Source of the DNA: an uncultured Bartonella sp.
GTDB lineage: Bacteria > Pseudomonadota > Alphaproteobacteria > Rhizobiales > Rhizobiaceae
Direction: 5' to 3'
Length of the DNA: 64,000 nt
Assembly (NCBI RefSeq): GCF_946479275.1
Contig: NZ_CAMLFE010000001.1
Location: 1-64,000, forward strand
Shown here: positions 23,607 to 34,921 of the stretch, in pieces
Layout of the letters: every line of letters begins with the position of its first letter
Position numbering within the stretch: position 1 is the stretch's first letter
The notes under the pieces: generated by a model
Told to the model about the DNA's origin: nothing
Seen by the model: the letters and a program-made list of their open reading frames with translations, nothing else
Database searches by the model: none
Made by a program: the position numbers and the translations under genes

Positions 23607-26399
23607 GTGAACGATCAAATTGTACCACCAGATTCAGGAAATCCGAACGGTATTGAACCGGTCAATATTGTAGAGGAAATGGAGCGCTCTTACCTTGATT
23701 ACGCGATGAGCGTGATCGTATCGCGTGCGCTGCCTGATGTTCGCGACGGTATGAAGCCGGTGCATCGACGCATTCTCTATGCGATGAACCAGATGGGGCT
23801 TTCTTATAACAAGCCTTATCGTAAATCGGCCGGTGTTGTCGGCGAGGTGATGGGTAAATTCCACCCGCATGGCGATTCATCTATCTATGATGCGCTGGTG
23901 CGCATGGCACAGGATTTTTCTCTGCGCGTTCCGCTTATTGACGGGCAGGGGAACTTTGGTTCGATTGATGGTGATCCGCCGGCAGCTATGCGTTACACCG
24001 AATGTCGTCTGGAAAAAGTTTCCGATAGCCTGCTTTTTGACATCGACAAGGAAACGGTCGATTTTCAGGATAATTACGATGGTCGCGAGCAGGAACCTGT
24101 TGTTCTTCCTGCACGTTTTCCCAATCTTCTGGTGAATGGTTCGGGTGGTATTGCGGTCGGTATGGCCACCAATATTCCGCCGCACAATCTTGGTGAAATT
24201 GTTGATGGTTGTGTCGCTCTCATTGATAATCCGGCCATAACACTTGACGAAATGCTCAAGATCATACCGGGGCCGGATTTTCCGACCGGCGGGATTATCC
24301 TCGGGCGCGCCGGTATACGTTCGGCTTATGAAACCGGACGTGGTTCGCTCATTATGCGCGCCAAGGTTGAAGTTGAAGATATTCGTAATGACCGGCAGGC
24401 CATCGTTGTTACTGAAATTCCCTATCAGGTGAATAAAGCGACAATGGTCGAAAAAATTGCCGAGCTTGTACGCGAAAAACGTATTGAAGGCATTTCGGAT
24501 TTACGCGATGAATCCGATCGTGAAGGCTATCGCGTTGTGATCGAGCTGAAGCGCGATGCCGTTGCCGATGTCGTTTTGAACCAGCTTTATCGCTACACAC
24601 CTTTGCAAACCTCGTTCGGCTGCAATATGGTGGCATTGAATGGCGGCAAGCCCGAACAGATGACACTCCTTGATATGCTCAAGGCGTTTGTTCTGTTCCG
24701 TGAAGAAGTTGTTACACGGCGTACCAAATTTTTGCTGCGCAAAGCGCGTGAACGTGCCCATGTTCTGGTTGGTCTGGCAATTGCTGTTGCCAATATTGAC
24801 GAAGTCATCCAGCTTATCCGTAATGCACCGGATCCGCAAACCGCGCGTGACCAGTTGATGACGCGTCGTTGGCCGGCTGCAGACGTCCGTCATCTTATCG
24901 AATTGATTGATGACCCTCGTCACATTATTCATGAGGATAACACCTATAATCTTTCGGAAGAGCAGGCACGTGCCATTCTTGACTTGCGCTTGCAGCGTTT
25001 GACAGCTTTAGGTCGTGACGAGATTGCCGACGAACTCAATAAGATCGGCGCGGAAATTACCGATTATCTTGATATTCTTGGGTCACGTCTGCGTGTCTTG
25101 ACGATTGTCAAAGATGAATTGATGGCCGTTCGCAATGAATTTGCAACGCCCCGTCTCACATCATTCGGCTCCGGTGGCGCCGAAATGGATGATGAAGACC
25201 TGATTGCACGTGAGGAAATGGTCGTCACTGTAAGCCATAGCGGCTATATCAAACGCGTTCCGCTCAACACTTATCGGGCGCAACATCGCGGTGGTAAAGG
25301 CCGCTCCGGCATGACAACAAAAGACGAGGACTTTGTAACCCGTCTGTTTGTTGCCAACACGCATGCGCCGGTTTTGTTCTTCTCTTCACGCGGCATTGTT
25401 TACAAGGAAAAAGTGTGGCGTTTGCCAGTTGGTACGCCCCAATCGCGCGGCAAGGCGCTCATCAATCTTCTGCCTTTGCAGCAAGGTGAGCGTATCACCA
25501 CCATCATGCCATTGCCGGAGGATGAAGAAAGCTGGAGCGAACTTGATGTCATGTTTGCAACAACACGTGGTACCGTGCGGCGAAACAAGCTTTCCGACTT
25601 TGTACAAGTTAACCGCAATGGTAAAATTGCAATGAAATTCGACGATGATGAAGATGAAATTCTCTCTGTCGATACCTGTACGGAAAATGACGATGTGGTT
25701 TTGACCACTGCTGACGGTCAATGTATCCGTTTTGCCGTTTCCGATGTTCGTGTCTTTGCCGGTAGAAATTCCATTGGTGTGCGCGGTATCAATCTCGGTG
25801 AAGGTGATAAAGTCATTTCAATGGCTATTCTGGAGCATGTCGAAGCAACACCGGCCGAACGCTCGGCCTATCTCAAACGTGCTGTTGCCGAACGCCGTGC
25901 AGCCGGTAACGATAGCGATGATGTGACAATCAGTGACGAGGAAGAAGCAACAGGCGATGCCGAGCTTAGCGAAGCACGTTATAATGAACTTTCTCAACAT
26001 GAACAGATGCTGTTGACTGTAAGCGAGTTCGGTTATGGCAAACGTTCTTCATCCTACGAATTCAGAATTTCCGGTCGTGGTGGCAAAGGAATCAGAGCGA
26101 CAGATCCTTCAAAGACAGCCGAAATCGGCAAACTGGTTGCAGCTTTCCCTGTCGAGGAAAGTGACCAGATCATGCTTGTTTCGGATGGCGGAAAACTCAT
26201 CCGTGTGCCGGTAGCAGGAATTCGCATTGCAGGACGTTCGACAAAAGGTGTCACGATTTTTGATACAGCCGAGAACGAGAAAGTTGTTTCGGTTGAACGT
26301 ATCTCTGAATCGGAAGAGGAAGACAGCGACGTTGACGAAACTGTGTCGAATGATGACAACGGTTCGTCAGGCAATTCTGATACGCAAACGGATGATTGA
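23607..26399 (+). CDS. gyrA: DNA gyrase subunit A
   Basis: 930 aa; [70 protein letters not shown]; GyrA-box-containing C-terminal domain. GTG start. Confidence 0.97.
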   Translation: MNDQIVPPDSGNPNGIEPVNIVEEMERSYLDYAMSVIVSRALPDVRDGMKPVHRRILYAMNQMGLSYNKPYRKSAGVVGEVMGKFHPHGDSSIYDALVRMAQDFSLRVPLIDGQGNFGSIDGDPPAAMRYTECRLEKVSDSLLFDIDKETVDFQDNYDGREQEPVVLPARFPNLLVNGSGGIAVGMATNIPPHNLGEIVDGCVALIDNPAITLDEMLKIIPGPDFPTGGIILGRAGIRSAYETGRGSLIMRAKVEVEDIRNDRQAIVVTEIPYQVNKATMVEKIAELVREKRIEGISDLRDESDREGYRVVIELKRDAVADVVLNQLYRYTPLQTSFGCNMVALNGGKPEQMTLLDMLKAFVLFREEVVTRRTKFLLRKARERAHVLVGLAIAVANIDEVIQLIRNAPDPQTARDQLMTRRWPAADVRHLIELIDDPRHIIHEDNTYNLSEEQARAILDLRLQRLTALGRDEIADELNKIGAEITDYLDILGSRLRVLTIVKDELMAVRNEFATPRLTSFGSGGAEMDDEDLIAREEMVVTVSHSGYIKRVPLNTYRAQHRGGKGRSGMTTKDEDFVTRLFVANTHAPVLFFSSRGIVYKEKVWRLPVGTPQSRGKALINLLPLQQGERITTIMPLPEDEESWSELDVMFATTRGTVRRNKLSDFVQVNRNGKIAMKFDDDEDEILSVDTCTENDDVVLTTADGQCIRFAVSDVRVFAGRNSIGVRGINLGEGDKVISMAILEHVEATPAERSAYLKRAVAERRAAGNDSDDVTISDEEEATGDAELSEARYNELSQHEQMLLTVSEFGYGKRSSSYEFRISGRGGKGIRATDPSKTAEIGKLVAAFPVEESDQIMLVSDGGKLIRVPVAGIRIAGRSTKGVTIFDTAENEKVVSVERISESEEEDSDVDETVSNDDNGSSGNSDTQTDD

Positions 26400-26439
26400 A
26401 TAATCAAGTCATATCAGGATGGCTGACGGGAGGTGAAAG

Positions 26440-26934
26440 ATGAAAGTAGCAATTTTTGCTGGTTCGTTTGACCCGCTTACCAATGGCCATCTTGACGTTT
26501 TGCATGGTGCATTTGCAATAGCTGACAAAGTTGTTGTTGCTATTGGCATACACCCGAGTAAAGCCCCGCTTTTCACGTTTGAAGAACGTAAGAAGCTGAT
26601 CGAAACGGTTGCAAAGACTGTTCTGAGAGGAACAGAAAAGCGGTTGGAAATTATTTCCTTCGACAATTTGCTGGTTGATAAAGCACGCGAGATCGGCGCA
26701 AATTTTATCATACGCGGTTTGCGTGATGGCACGGATTTCAACTATGAAATGCAACTTGCCGGCATGAATAGGGCGTTGGCACCCGGAATACAGACATTGT
26801 TCTTGCCGGCAGCCGATGAGGTTCGTTCAATCTCGGCTACTCTTGTCCGGCAAATTGCGCTGATGGGTGGCGATGTTTCGCCCTTTGTTCCCGAAAATGT
26901 TGCATCCGCATTGATAAAAAAATTCAAATCATAA
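26440..26934 (+). CDS. coaD: Pantetheine-phosphate adenylyltransferase
   Basis: [57 protein letters not shown]. Confidence 0.95.
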   Translation: MKVAIFAGSFDPLTNGHLDVLHGAFAIADKVVVAIGIHPSKAPLFTFEERKKLIETVAKTVLRGTEKRLEIISFDNLLVDKAREIGANFIIRGLRDGTDFNYEMQLAGMNRALAPGIQTLFLPAADEVRSISATLVRQIALMGGDVSPFVPENVASALIKKFKS

Positions 26935-26947
26935 ATGGAGAAAAACC

Positions 26948-27529
26948 TTGGTTCGTAAACTTTTGGCCATTATGGCCGTTCTGTTTGCACTTTTTTCGCT
27001 TGGCCCCGTGGCATCTGCGGCTGGTGGGGAAAATCTTGTCCTAACATTGAAAGATGGTGATGTCACAATCCGGTTGCGGCCTGATCTTGCGCCCAAACAT
27101 GTCGCACAAATCGAAAAGCTCACCAAAGAAGGCGCCTATGATAATGTTGTCTTCCATCGCGTTATTCCGGGCTTTATGGCACAGACAGGTGACGTAAAAT
27201 TCGGCAAAAAAGGCAGCCCCGAATTCAATATTCGTCGTGCCGGCATGGGTGGGTCACAATATCCCGACCTTGCGGCAGAATTTTCCAAAGTACCATTCAA
27301 ACGCGGCACAGTCGGTATGGCACGTTCGCAAGACCCGAATTCGGCCAATTCACAGTTTTTCATCTGTTTTGATGATGCGTCTTTTCTCAACGGCCAGTAC
27401 ACGGTTGTTGGTGAAGTGGTAAAAGGCATGGATGTCGTTGATAAAATCAAAAAAGGTCGGGCCGATAATAATGGTTCAGTTGCAGATCCTGACGTTATTG
27501 TAAAAGCACGTATCGAGGCTACAAAATAA
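26948..27529 (+). CDS. Peptidyl-prolyl cis-trans isomerase, cyclophilin type, with signal peptide
   Basis: LLAIMAVLFALFSLGPVASAAGG signal; VVFHRVIPGFMAQTGDVKFG, ARSQDPNSANSQFFICFDDASFLNGQYTVVGEVV. TTG start. Confidence 0.92.
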   Translation: MVRKLLAIMAVLFALFSLGPVASAAGGENLVLTLKDGDVTIRLRPDLAPKHVAQIEKLTKEGAYDNVVFHRVIPGFMAQTGDVKFGKKGSPEFNIRRAGMGGSQYPDLAAEFSKVPFKRGTVGMARSQDPNSANSQFFICFDDASFLNGQYTVVGEVVKGMDVVDKIKKGRADNNGSVADPDVIVKARIEATK

Positions 27530-27539
27530 AGGAAAAGAA

Positions 27540-28052
27540 ATGGCTGAAATTAAAGATCCGGAAAATACGTTGATTTTGGAAACGACAAAGGGTGATGTGG
27601 TTATAGAATTATTGCCCGACGTTGCACCCGAACATGTCAAAAGAATTAAAGAATTAACCCGCGAAGGCGCTTATGACAATGTGGTTTTTCACCGTGTGAT
27701 CGACGGCTTTATGGCACAGACCGGCGATGTCGAATTTGGCAAAAAGGGTGGCAAGAAATTCAATGCAGCGCGAGCAGGTATGGGCGGATCCGACAAGCCC
27801 GATCTTAAAGCCGAGTTTTCCAATGTGCCACATAAGCGCGGTACTGCCTCTATGGCACGCAGTCAAAATCCGAATTCGGCAAATTCCCAGTTCTTTATCT
27901 GTTTCGAGGATGCTCCGTGGCTCAATCGGCAATATACGGTTTGGGGACAGGTCATTGAAGGCATGGAAAATGTCGACAAGCTCAAAAAAGGCGAGCCTGT
28001 TAGCGATCCTGATAGCATTGTCAAAGCAACAATTGCTGCCGATAAAAAATAA
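27540..28052 (+). CDS. Peptidyl-prolyl cis-trans isomerase, cyclophilin type, without signal peptide
   Basis: VVFHRVIDGFMAQTGDVEFG, ARSQNPNSANSQFFICFEDAPWLNRQYTVWGQV; paralogue of the preceding gene. Confidence 0.92.
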   Translation: MAEIKDPENTLILETTKGDVVIELLPDVAPEHVKRIKELTREGAYDNVVFHRVIDGFMAQTGDVEFGKKGGKKFNAARAGMGGSDKPDLKAEFSNVPHKRGTASMARSQNPNSANSQFFICFEDAPWLNRQYTVWGQVIEGMENVDKLKKGEPVSDPDSIVKATIAADKK

Positions 28053-28104
28053 TTTTCAGAGTTGAACACAGTTGTTCGGAAGCTTTGATTTATAAGACTT
28101 GAAA

Positions 28105-28144
28105 AAAGGTGTTCTGATAAAATTCGGAACACCTTTTGCTTTTT
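28105..28144 (+). terminator. Rho-independent terminator after the cyclophilin pair
   Basis: aaaaggtgttc...gaacaccttttgctttttt. Confidence 0.85.
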
Positions 28145-28697
28145 TAAAACGCGAAATTCTGGCAGATGGAAGTTGTTGCTCTTTCTAAAAATAAGGGCGA
28201 TATAATCTTCATGAAATGATTCATTTATTATATTTAAAACTTTGATTATTATGAAAAAAATACGATTGTGATTCTTATCTATCGCTATGTCCCGCACTAT
28301 GTTGTCTAAGATAAATGGTATCGGGAATGAACGGATAACGGACAATCAAAAGCTTAAATGTAAAAGTGATTTTGCGCGGCGCTAAAAACCGGATTTTCAT
28401 TATTTTTCTTATGTAAAATATGCTGATATTCATTCGGTTTATTGCAGGGAAAGCTCCCGAATAACCTGACTAGAATATATCCGGCTTCAATGCACTTCCT
28501 GATGTTTTCCGAAAGCCTCCGCCATTTTTCATTTTAATCCGAACTTGACGCTAACTTACCTGTGGAAGTTGAAATGCCCTTTTAGTGTTTTGACAGAAAC
28601 ACTTGATAAAAACACGATTTTTAGCCCGAAAAATCGCGCTATATCCGCATTCCTTTTTTGAAGGTAATCTTTGCTGAAATGACGCATTTACTCGTCG

Positions 28698-28783
28698 CCG
28701 AAAACCACTTCACACTTTTCGGAAAAATTGGTTTTTAGCAGCGCATTTTTGATTCCGAAAACCGCTTCACACTTTTCGGAAAA
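28698..28783. repeat. Two copies of a 29-nt imperfect-palindrome repeat at a 57-bp period
   Basis: ccgaaaaccacttcacacttttcggaaaa (28698-28726) and ccgaaaaccgcttcacacttttcggaaaa (28755-28783), one mismatch. Confidence 0.85.
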
Positions 28784-28910
28784 TGCTTTAGTAAAAAACC
28801 ATTACCAAGTATCCTTGGCAGGGCCTCCATAAAGGTTGGTCTTTTTATCAGATATAACAGTGCGACAAGCGTTATCCGCTTGTCCGATTTTTGAATGTGC
28901 GTGCGCTCTT

Positions 28911-29987
28911 ATGCAAGTTGATCTTTTTGATTTCGAGTTACCTGAAAAACAAATCGCTTTGCGACCTGCTGTGCCGCGAGAAAGTGCTCGTCTGTTACAT
29001 GTCGGAAAAGGCGGGTGTCTTGAAGATCTACATGTGCGCGATTTACCCTCACTTCTCAACAAAGGCGACGCACTGGTTTTCAATGATACCAAGGTTATAA
29101 AAGCCCAACTACAGGGAGAACGGCGGCGCGGTGCAGCCATTGCCCATATTGGTGCAACACTTCATAAACGTGTAAGCCCCAATGCGTGGCTTGCTTTTGT
29201 TCGTCCAGCAAAACGTTTAAAAATTGGCGAAACAATTGTTTTCAACAAGCAGGATAGAAATCTTAACGATGATGACAAGCTTGTTGCCACGGTTCGCGAA
29301 AAGGGCGAAAATGGCGAAATGCTGTTGGAATTTGATAAATCGGGTGCCGAGCTTGATCGTGAAATCGCGCTTATTGGCCATATGCCCTTACCACCTTATA
29401 TTGCATTGAAACGGGGCGAGGACAAGCGTGACGAAACCGATTACCAGACCGTTTATGCACGCGAAGAAGGGGCTGTCGCGGCGCCGACTGCCGGTCTTCA
29501 TTTTACCAAGGATTTGATGCAACAGATCAAAGATCGGGGTGTCGAAGAGTATTTTGTAACGCTCCATGTCGGTGCAGGCACTTTTTTACCCGTCAAGGTC
29601 GACGATACAAAAGATCATAAAATGCATTCCGAAATTGGCCATATAGACCAACAAACGGCAGATGCATTAATGGATGTGAAAAGACGTGGCAACAGGGTTA
29701 TTGCTGTTGGGACAACGGCGATGCGACTTCTGGAAAGTGCTGCGGACGAAAACGGGCAGCTTGATGCATGGGCCGGTTCGACCGATATTTTTATAACACC
29801 GGGTTATCATTTCCGGTTTGTCGATTGCCTGATGACAAATTTCCACTTGCCGCGCTCGACATTATTCATGCTCGTGTCGGCTTTTAGCGGGCTTGATGAA
29901 ATGAAACACGCCTATCAACACGCTATTGAAACAGACTATCGTTTTTATTCTTATGGCGACACAAGTTTTCTGGAACGAAAAGATTAG
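28911..29987 (+). CDS. queA: S-adenosylmethionine:tRNA ribosyltransferase-isomerase
   Basis: [80 protein letters not shown] track opens at 28836; ATG 28911 preferred. Confidence 0.95.
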   Translation: MQVDLFDFELPEKQIALRPAVPRESARLLHVGKGGCLEDLHVRDLPSLLNKGDALVFNDTKVIKAQLQGERRRGAAIAHIGATLHKRVSPNAWLAFVRPAKRLKIGETIVFNKQDRNLNDDDKLVATVREKGENGEMLLEFDKSGAELDREIALIGHMPLPPYIALKRGEDKRDETDYQTVYAREEGAVAAPTAGLHFTKDLMQQIKDRGVEEYFVTLHVGAGTFLPVKVDDTKDHKMHSEIGHIDQQTADALMDVKRRGNRVIAVGTTAMRLLESAADENGQLDAWAGSTDIFITPGYHFRFVDCLMTNFHLPRSTLFMLVSAFSGLDEMKHAYQHAIETDYRFYSYGDTSFLERKD

Positions 29988-29992
29988 GAACA

Positions 29993-31120
29993 ATGAGCGA
30001 AACTTTCACCTTCAAAAAAATTACTGAAGATGGTCACGCGCGGCGTGGCGAAATTACTATGCCGCGTGGCAAAGTCCGCACACCTGCTTTTATGCCGGTA
30101 GGAACCGCCGGTTCGGTGAAGGCAATGTATATGGAGCAGGTTGAAGAGCTTGGTGCCGATATTATACTCGGCAATACCTATCATTTGATGTTGCGTCCCG
30201 GTGCCGAACGTATTGCAAGGCTCGGCGGCCTTCATGTTTTTGCACGTTGGCCAAAACCTATTTTGACTGACTCCGGCGGGTTTCAGGTTATGTCGCTAGC
30301 TGGGCTTCGAAAATTGACAGAGAAGGGCGTGACTTTCCAATCGCATATTGATGGCGCTCGTTATGAGCTGACACCGGAACGGTCAATCGAAATACAATGC
30401 CTTCTTGATTCCGACATCCAAATGCAGCTCGACCAATGTGTTGCCTTGCCTGCCTCATTCAAAGAAATGGAAAAGGCAATGGAGCTGTCTTTACGTTGGG
30501 CAGAACGTTGCAAAACAGCTTTCGGGAACCAGCCGGGCAAGGCGATGTTCGGCATCGTTCAGGGTGGGGATAATGCAGATTTGCGGGAACGGTCGGCAAA
30601 TGCTCTGAAAGATCTCGATTTGAAAGGCTATTCCATTGGCGGCTTGGCGGTGGGTGAGCCGCAAAATGTGATGATGGATATGCTTGATGTGACCTGCTCG
30701 ATTTTGCCGGAAGATAAACCGCGTTATTTGATGGGTGTTGGCACACCTGATGATATTTTGAAAAGTGTGGCGCATGGCGTCGATATGTTTGATTGTGTCA
30801 TGCCGACAAGGGCAGGCCGACATGGCTTGGCTTTCACCAGATTTGGTAAAATCAATTTGAGAAATGCAAAACATGCCGAAGACCCGCGCCCGCTAGATCC
30901 TCAATCTCCCTGTCCGGCTGCACGGGATTATAGCCGTGCCTATCTTCACCATCTCGTAAAAGCGGGTGAGCCGTTGGCCGGAATGGTGATTACGTGGAAC
31001 AATCTCGCTTTTTATCAGCAATTGATGCAAGGTATAAGAGACGCGATCGAAGCACATCGTTATGCCGATTTCGTAGCCGAAGTCACAGAAGAGTGGAACA
31101 GGGGCGATAGTGGGGATTGA
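29993..31120 (+). CDS. tgt: Queuine tRNA-ribosyltransferase
   Basis: [79 protein letters not shown]. Confidence 0.96.
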   Translation: MSETFTFKKITEDGHARRGEITMPRGKVRTPAFMPVGTAGSVKAMYMEQVEELGADIILGNTYHLMLRPGAERIARLGGLHVFARWPKPILTDSGGFQVMSLAGLRKLTEKGVTFQSHIDGARYELTPERSIEIQCLLDSDIQMQLDQCVALPASFKEMEKAMELSLRWAERCKTAFGNQPGKAMFGIVQGGDNADLRERSANALKDLDLKGYSIGGLAVGEPQNVMMDMLDVTCSILPEDKPRYLMGVGTPDDILKSVAHGVDMFDCVMPTRAGRHGLAFTRFGKINLRNAKHAEDPRPLDPQSPCPAARDYSRAYLHHLVKAGEPLAGMVITWNNLAFYQQLMQGIRDAIEAHRYADFVAEVTEEWNRGDSGD

Positions 31121-31188
31121 TTTAAAAAAGCCCCGCTTGATTGAATTTCACTCGTTGTATTCATTTCCAGAGTTCCTATATTTAAAAA

Positions 31189-32175
31189 ATGAAAATATCT
31201 GTCCTTGATCTATGTCCCGTGCCTGAGGGAAGTTCGGTTGCCCAGGCGTTAAAAAATTCGATAGCTCTTGCCAAACATGTGGATGAGCTAGGGTTTCCTC
31301 GTATCTGGTATGCCGAACATCACAATATGACCGGCATTGCAAGTGCTGCAACGGCGGTTGTAATGGGGCAGATTCTTGCCTCGACCAATAAAATCGTTGT
31401 CGGTGCGGGCGGCGTTATGCTTCCCAACCATTCGCCGCTGGTCATTGCCGAACAATTCGGCACTCTTGAAGCACTCTACCCGAACAGAGTTGAACTCGGA
31501 TTAGGTCGTGCTCCCGGTACTGACCAGATGACAGCCAGAGCCTTGAGACGCTCGCTTGATAGCAACCCGAATGATTATCCCCGCGATGTCGTGGAATTGC
31601 TTGACTATTTTAAAGATGCCGAGCCTCAGCAACAATTGCGCGCAGTTCCGGGAGCAGGTTTGCATGTGCCAGTCTGGATTTTGGGTTCGAGCCTTTATGG
31701 GGCACAGCTTGCGGCAGTTTTGGGTCTGCCTTATTCATTTGCCTCCCATTTTGCACCGGCCGAGCTTTATCGCGCGCTCAAAGTTTATCGCGATAATTTC
31801 CAACCTTCGGAATATCTTGATAAGCCCGTTGCAATGGTTGCAGCAAATGTTGTGGTTGCCGAAACGGATGACGAAGCAAAGTTTCTGTTTTCTTCCCAAC
31901 AACAATCCTTTGTCAATTTAAGGACGGGGCGTGCCGGTCCATTACCGAAACCAGTTATGAATTACGTTGACAATCTTCCCTTCAATCACCGCTTGGTGCT
32001 TGAACAATCTTTGTCCTGTTCTGTGGTCGGTTCATCTGAAATTGTCGAGCAAGGGCTGAAAAAACTGATAGACGATACGAAAGCAGACGAGTTGATTGTT
32101 ACCAGTCCGATATGGGATAATAAAAAACGCATGGATTCATTCACACTTCTTGCCCGCATCATCAAGAACCTTTGA
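31189..32175 (+). CDS. LLM-class (luciferase-like) flavin-dependent oxidoreductase
   Basis: [66 protein letters not shown]. Confidence 0.92.
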   Translation: MKISVLDLCPVPEGSSVAQALKNSIALAKHVDELGFPRIWYAEHHNMTGIASAATAVVMGQILASTNKIVVGAGGVMLPNHSPLVIAEQFGTLEALYPNRVELGLGRAPGTDQMTARALRRSLDSNPNDYPRDVVELLDYFKDAEPQQQLRAVPGAGLHVPVWILGSSLYGAQLAAVLGLPYSFASHFAPAELYRALKVYRDNFQPSEYLDKPVAMVAANVVVAETDDEAKFLFSSQQQSFVNLRTGRAGPLPKPVMNYVDNLPFNHRLVLEQSLSCSVVGSSEIVEQGLKKLIDDTKADELIVTSPIWDNKKRMDSFTLLARIIKNL

Positions 32176-32432
32176 AATTCGGGCAAGTCCTTTATTTAAC
32201 GCATAGCAAGCGGTGATAAACATCCCATTTCAGATAAATTTGTCGGCTTAATGTCACTTTTGAATAACATCGCTTGCTGTCAAGCAGTTGGCAGCTATCA
32301 CGCAGTTGAAATGTTCTCGGCAGCGTGGCTTGCAACAAGCGACATTTTTAAAAATGTGTGAAGGAATTTTAAAAAGTGTGGAAGGTCAATCAAGCCTTAT
32401 TTCAATAGTCGCAGATAAGGGCTAAAAAACGT

Positions 32433-32475
32433 AAAACTGCGCAAGCGGTGACCCGTTTACGCAGTTTTATCTTTA
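32433..32475 (+). terminator. Terminator-like hairpin
   Basis: aaaactgcg...cgcagttttatcttt. Confidence 0.55.
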
Positions 32476-32675
32476 CGCATTTTCCGGACGATACTCATAC
32501 ACATGTCCGGAATTACACCTCTGGTACGCACTACCTGATCCAGAGAGAAACAAGTTGTTTTTGTTTCTGGAGCCTTTGTAGATGAACAATGTTAATCACG
32601 GGTTAGCGAACACTTAATGAAGTATGAAAATCGCTATTTTTTTAAAAAAATTGCGGTTTTTTTTATTGGTAAAGG

Positions 32676-34139
32676 GTGATTGATTTGGCGCGTGCATTGA
32701 TGTTTCAGGGCACAGGTTCGGATGTCGGCAAAACAGTTCTTGTTGCCGGCTTTTGCCGTTTGGCCTCCCGCAAGGGCATCAAGGTAATGCCGTTCAAACC
32801 GCAGAACATGTCGAACAATGCCGCTGTTGCCGATGATGGTGGCGAGATCGGGCGTGGTCAATGGCTACAAGCTTTTGCAGCAAATGAAAAACCGTCCGTT
32901 CATATGAATCCGGTTTTGTTGAAACCGCAAAGTTCTACCGGTTCCCAAATCATAGTGCAGGGTAAGCTTTCCGGTTTTAAAAAAGGTGTCGATTATCAAA
33001 AAATGAAGGGTGCACTTCTTGATCGGGTAATGGAATCTTATGCCCGATTGAAGGAGAGAGCCGATTTGGTGCTGGTGGAGGGGGCGGGTTCACCGGCAGA
33101 AATCAATTTGCGCCATGGTGATATTGCCAATATGGGGTTTGCGCGAAGCGCCGATGTGCCGGTTATATTGATTGGCGATATTGACCGCGGTGGTGTGATC
33201 GCTTCACTTGTCGGTACAGCAGCAATTCTTGAACGCGAAGACCGTGCAATGGTTTGCGGTTATCTCATCAATAAATTTCGCGGGGATGTGAGCCTTTTTG
33301 ATGATGGAATCAAAGCAATCCGGAATTTTACCGGCTGGCCATGCCTCGGCGTTATTCCCTGGCTTGAAGGCGCAAGCCTTTTGCCTCCTGAAGATTCGAT
33401 GGTACTTGAACATAGAGAGCCAAAAAAACATGGCAAAGTAAAAATAGCTGTACCGGTTTTACCCCATATTGCCAATTTTGATGATCTCGACCCGTTGGCC
33501 CACGAAAGTGATGTTGAAATTGTCTTTGTCCGGAAAGGTGAGTGTTTTCCAACCGACAGCGATGTTATTATCCTTCCCGGCTCCAAATCGACCATAGCGG
33601 ATATGATTTCTCTTCGTGAGCGCAAGTGGGATGGGGAGATTATCAAACACGCCAAAAAAGGCGGTATGGTTATCGGTATTTGCGGCGGCTTTCAAATTCT
33701 TGGCAGAAAAATTTTGGATCCCGATTCTCTGGAAGGAAATGTTAGCGAAATAGACGCGCTTGGCCTTCTTGATATGGTAACAGAAATCGGAGAACGAAAA
33801 CTTACACGCAATAGTGAAGCTGTTCATCTTTTAAGTGGACTTCCGCTCACAGGCTATGAAATCCATATGGGCAAAAGCTTCGGTCCCGATTGTCTCCATG
33901 CCCCTTTAAAAATAAACAATGTCGAAGACGGTGCGGCCTCGCCTGACGGAAAGGTTTGGGGAACCTATCTCCATGGTTTGTTTTCGGCGGATGCTTTCCG
34001 TCATTATTTTATCGGAAATTTTGGTGCAAAGCCGGATGCGTCCGGACATTTTGAAAAAATTGATAATGCACTCAATAAAATAGCCGACGAGTTGGAAAAG
34101 GCCGTCGATGTAAACGCGCTTTTTCGGCTTGCACGATAA
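32676..34139 (+). CDS. cobQ: Cobyric acid synthase
   Basis: LMFQGTGSDVGKTVLVAGFCRLASRKGIKVMPFKPQNMSNNAAV; LILPGSKSTIADM; GICGGFQILGRKI; GYEIHMG; GTYLHGLF. Confidence 0.95.
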   Translation: MIDLARALMFQGTGSDVGKTVLVAGFCRLASRKGIKVMPFKPQNMSNNAAVADDGGEIGRGQWLQAFAANEKPSVHMNPVLLKPQSSTGSQIIVQGKLSGFKKGVDYQKMKGALLDRVMESYARLKERADLVLVEGAGSPAEINLRHGDIANMGFARSADVPVILIGDIDRGGVIASLVGTAAILEREDRAMVCGYLINKFRGDVSLFDDGIKAIRNFTGWPCLGVIPWLEGASLLPPEDSMVLEHREPKKHGKVKIAVPVLPHIANFDDLDPLAHESDVEIVFVRKGECFPTDSDVIILPGSKSTIADMISLRERKWDGEIIKHAKKGGMVIGICGGFQILGRKILDPDSLEGNVSEIDALGLLDMVTEIGERKLTRNSEAVHLLSGLPLTGYEIHMGKSFGPDCLHAPLKINNVEDGAASPDGKVWGTYLHGLFSADAFRHYFIGNFGAKPDASGHFEKIDNALNKIADELEKAVDVNALFRLAR

Positions 34140-34376
34140 AGTTTAAGCAGCTATCTCTAAAAGAGCCGGTTTTTTGCAAAAGAATTTGCGAAAAATAAAC
34201 TGGACTTTCAGAAAATGGACCCAATTCGGGCATTTCATTCAAGCCGGTCAGTCAAATTATTGTATTTAAGAATGGGCTTAAAAATCTGGTTCCGGTTTGT
34301 GTTCTCGTCATTCAAGAACTCTGATTCTGCATCAAGGCATGAAGCCGGTTTTTCAGCTTTCTTTGTAAAGTGATAA

Positions 34377-34916
34377 ATGTCTATTCCTAAATGGAGAAGA
34401 TTTTTGGCAAAAATAACATTGATTCTTGGCGGGACGCGTTCGGGAAAGTCGGTTTTTGCCGAAAATTATGTGTTGTCGGCCAATAAAGTACCGGTCTATC
34501 TCGCAACGGCAGAAATTTTCAATGAAGAGATGGGAAAACGGGTCGACATGCATCGCTCACGCCGCGAGTCCGGCTGGATCAATGTTGAAGAACCGGTTGA
34601 TATTATAGGCGAGATTGCAAAACATAATAGTAAACAAAAGATCGTCCTTGTTGATTGTCTCAGCGTTTGGCTTGGCAATTTATTGGAGCATCACCGGAAC
34701 GTTGAAACAGAAATGGCAAAGCTTGTCGATGGTCTTGCAAAACTTGAGGTAGAAACGGTTTTTGTTTCGAGCGAGGTAGGGCTCGGCATTGTGCCGGACA
34801 ACAAGCTTGCGCGTGAATTCAGTGATTATGCCGGTCTCATGAACCAGAAAATTGCAACTATAGCAGAAACGGTGTTTTTTGTTGCGGCTGGTCTGCCGCT
34901 TAAATTGAAAGGCTAA
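34377..34916 (+). CDS. cobU: Bifunctional adenosylcobinamide kinase / adenosylcobinamide-phosphate guanylyltransferase
   Basis: ITLILGGTRSGKSVFAENYVL; YLATAEIFNEEMGKRVDMHRSRRESGW; VSSEVGLGIVPDNKLAREFSDYAGLMNQKIA. A TTG at 34404 is an alternative start. Confidence 0.93.
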   Translation: MSIPKWRRFLAKITLILGGTRSGKSVFAENYVLSANKVPVYLATAEIFNEEMGKRVDMHRSRRESGWINVEEPVDIIGEIAKHNSKQKIVLVDCLSVWLGNLLEHHRNVETEMAKLVDGLAKLEVETVFVSSEVGLGIVPDNKLAREFSDYAGLMNQKIATIAETVFFVAAGLPLKLKG

Positions 34917-34921
34917 CTTTG

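Noticed and set aside
28836-28910. N-terminal extension of QueA in the ORF track
   Set aside because: Canonical QueA start ([11 protein letters not shown]) is at 28911; the upstream part is non-conserved.
28140-28910. CRISPR array suspected from repeated 29-mers
   Set aside because: Only two repeat copies, palindromic and with a single ~28-bp spacing; no cas genes nearby. Better explained as a dispersed intergenic repeat.
32180-32675. Possible cobalamin riboswitch upstream of cobQ
   Set aside because: I looked for a B12-box-like core here and before cobU, cobA and cobB and found none by eye; only a simple hairpin (32433-32468) is visible. An Infernal RF00174 scan would be decisive.
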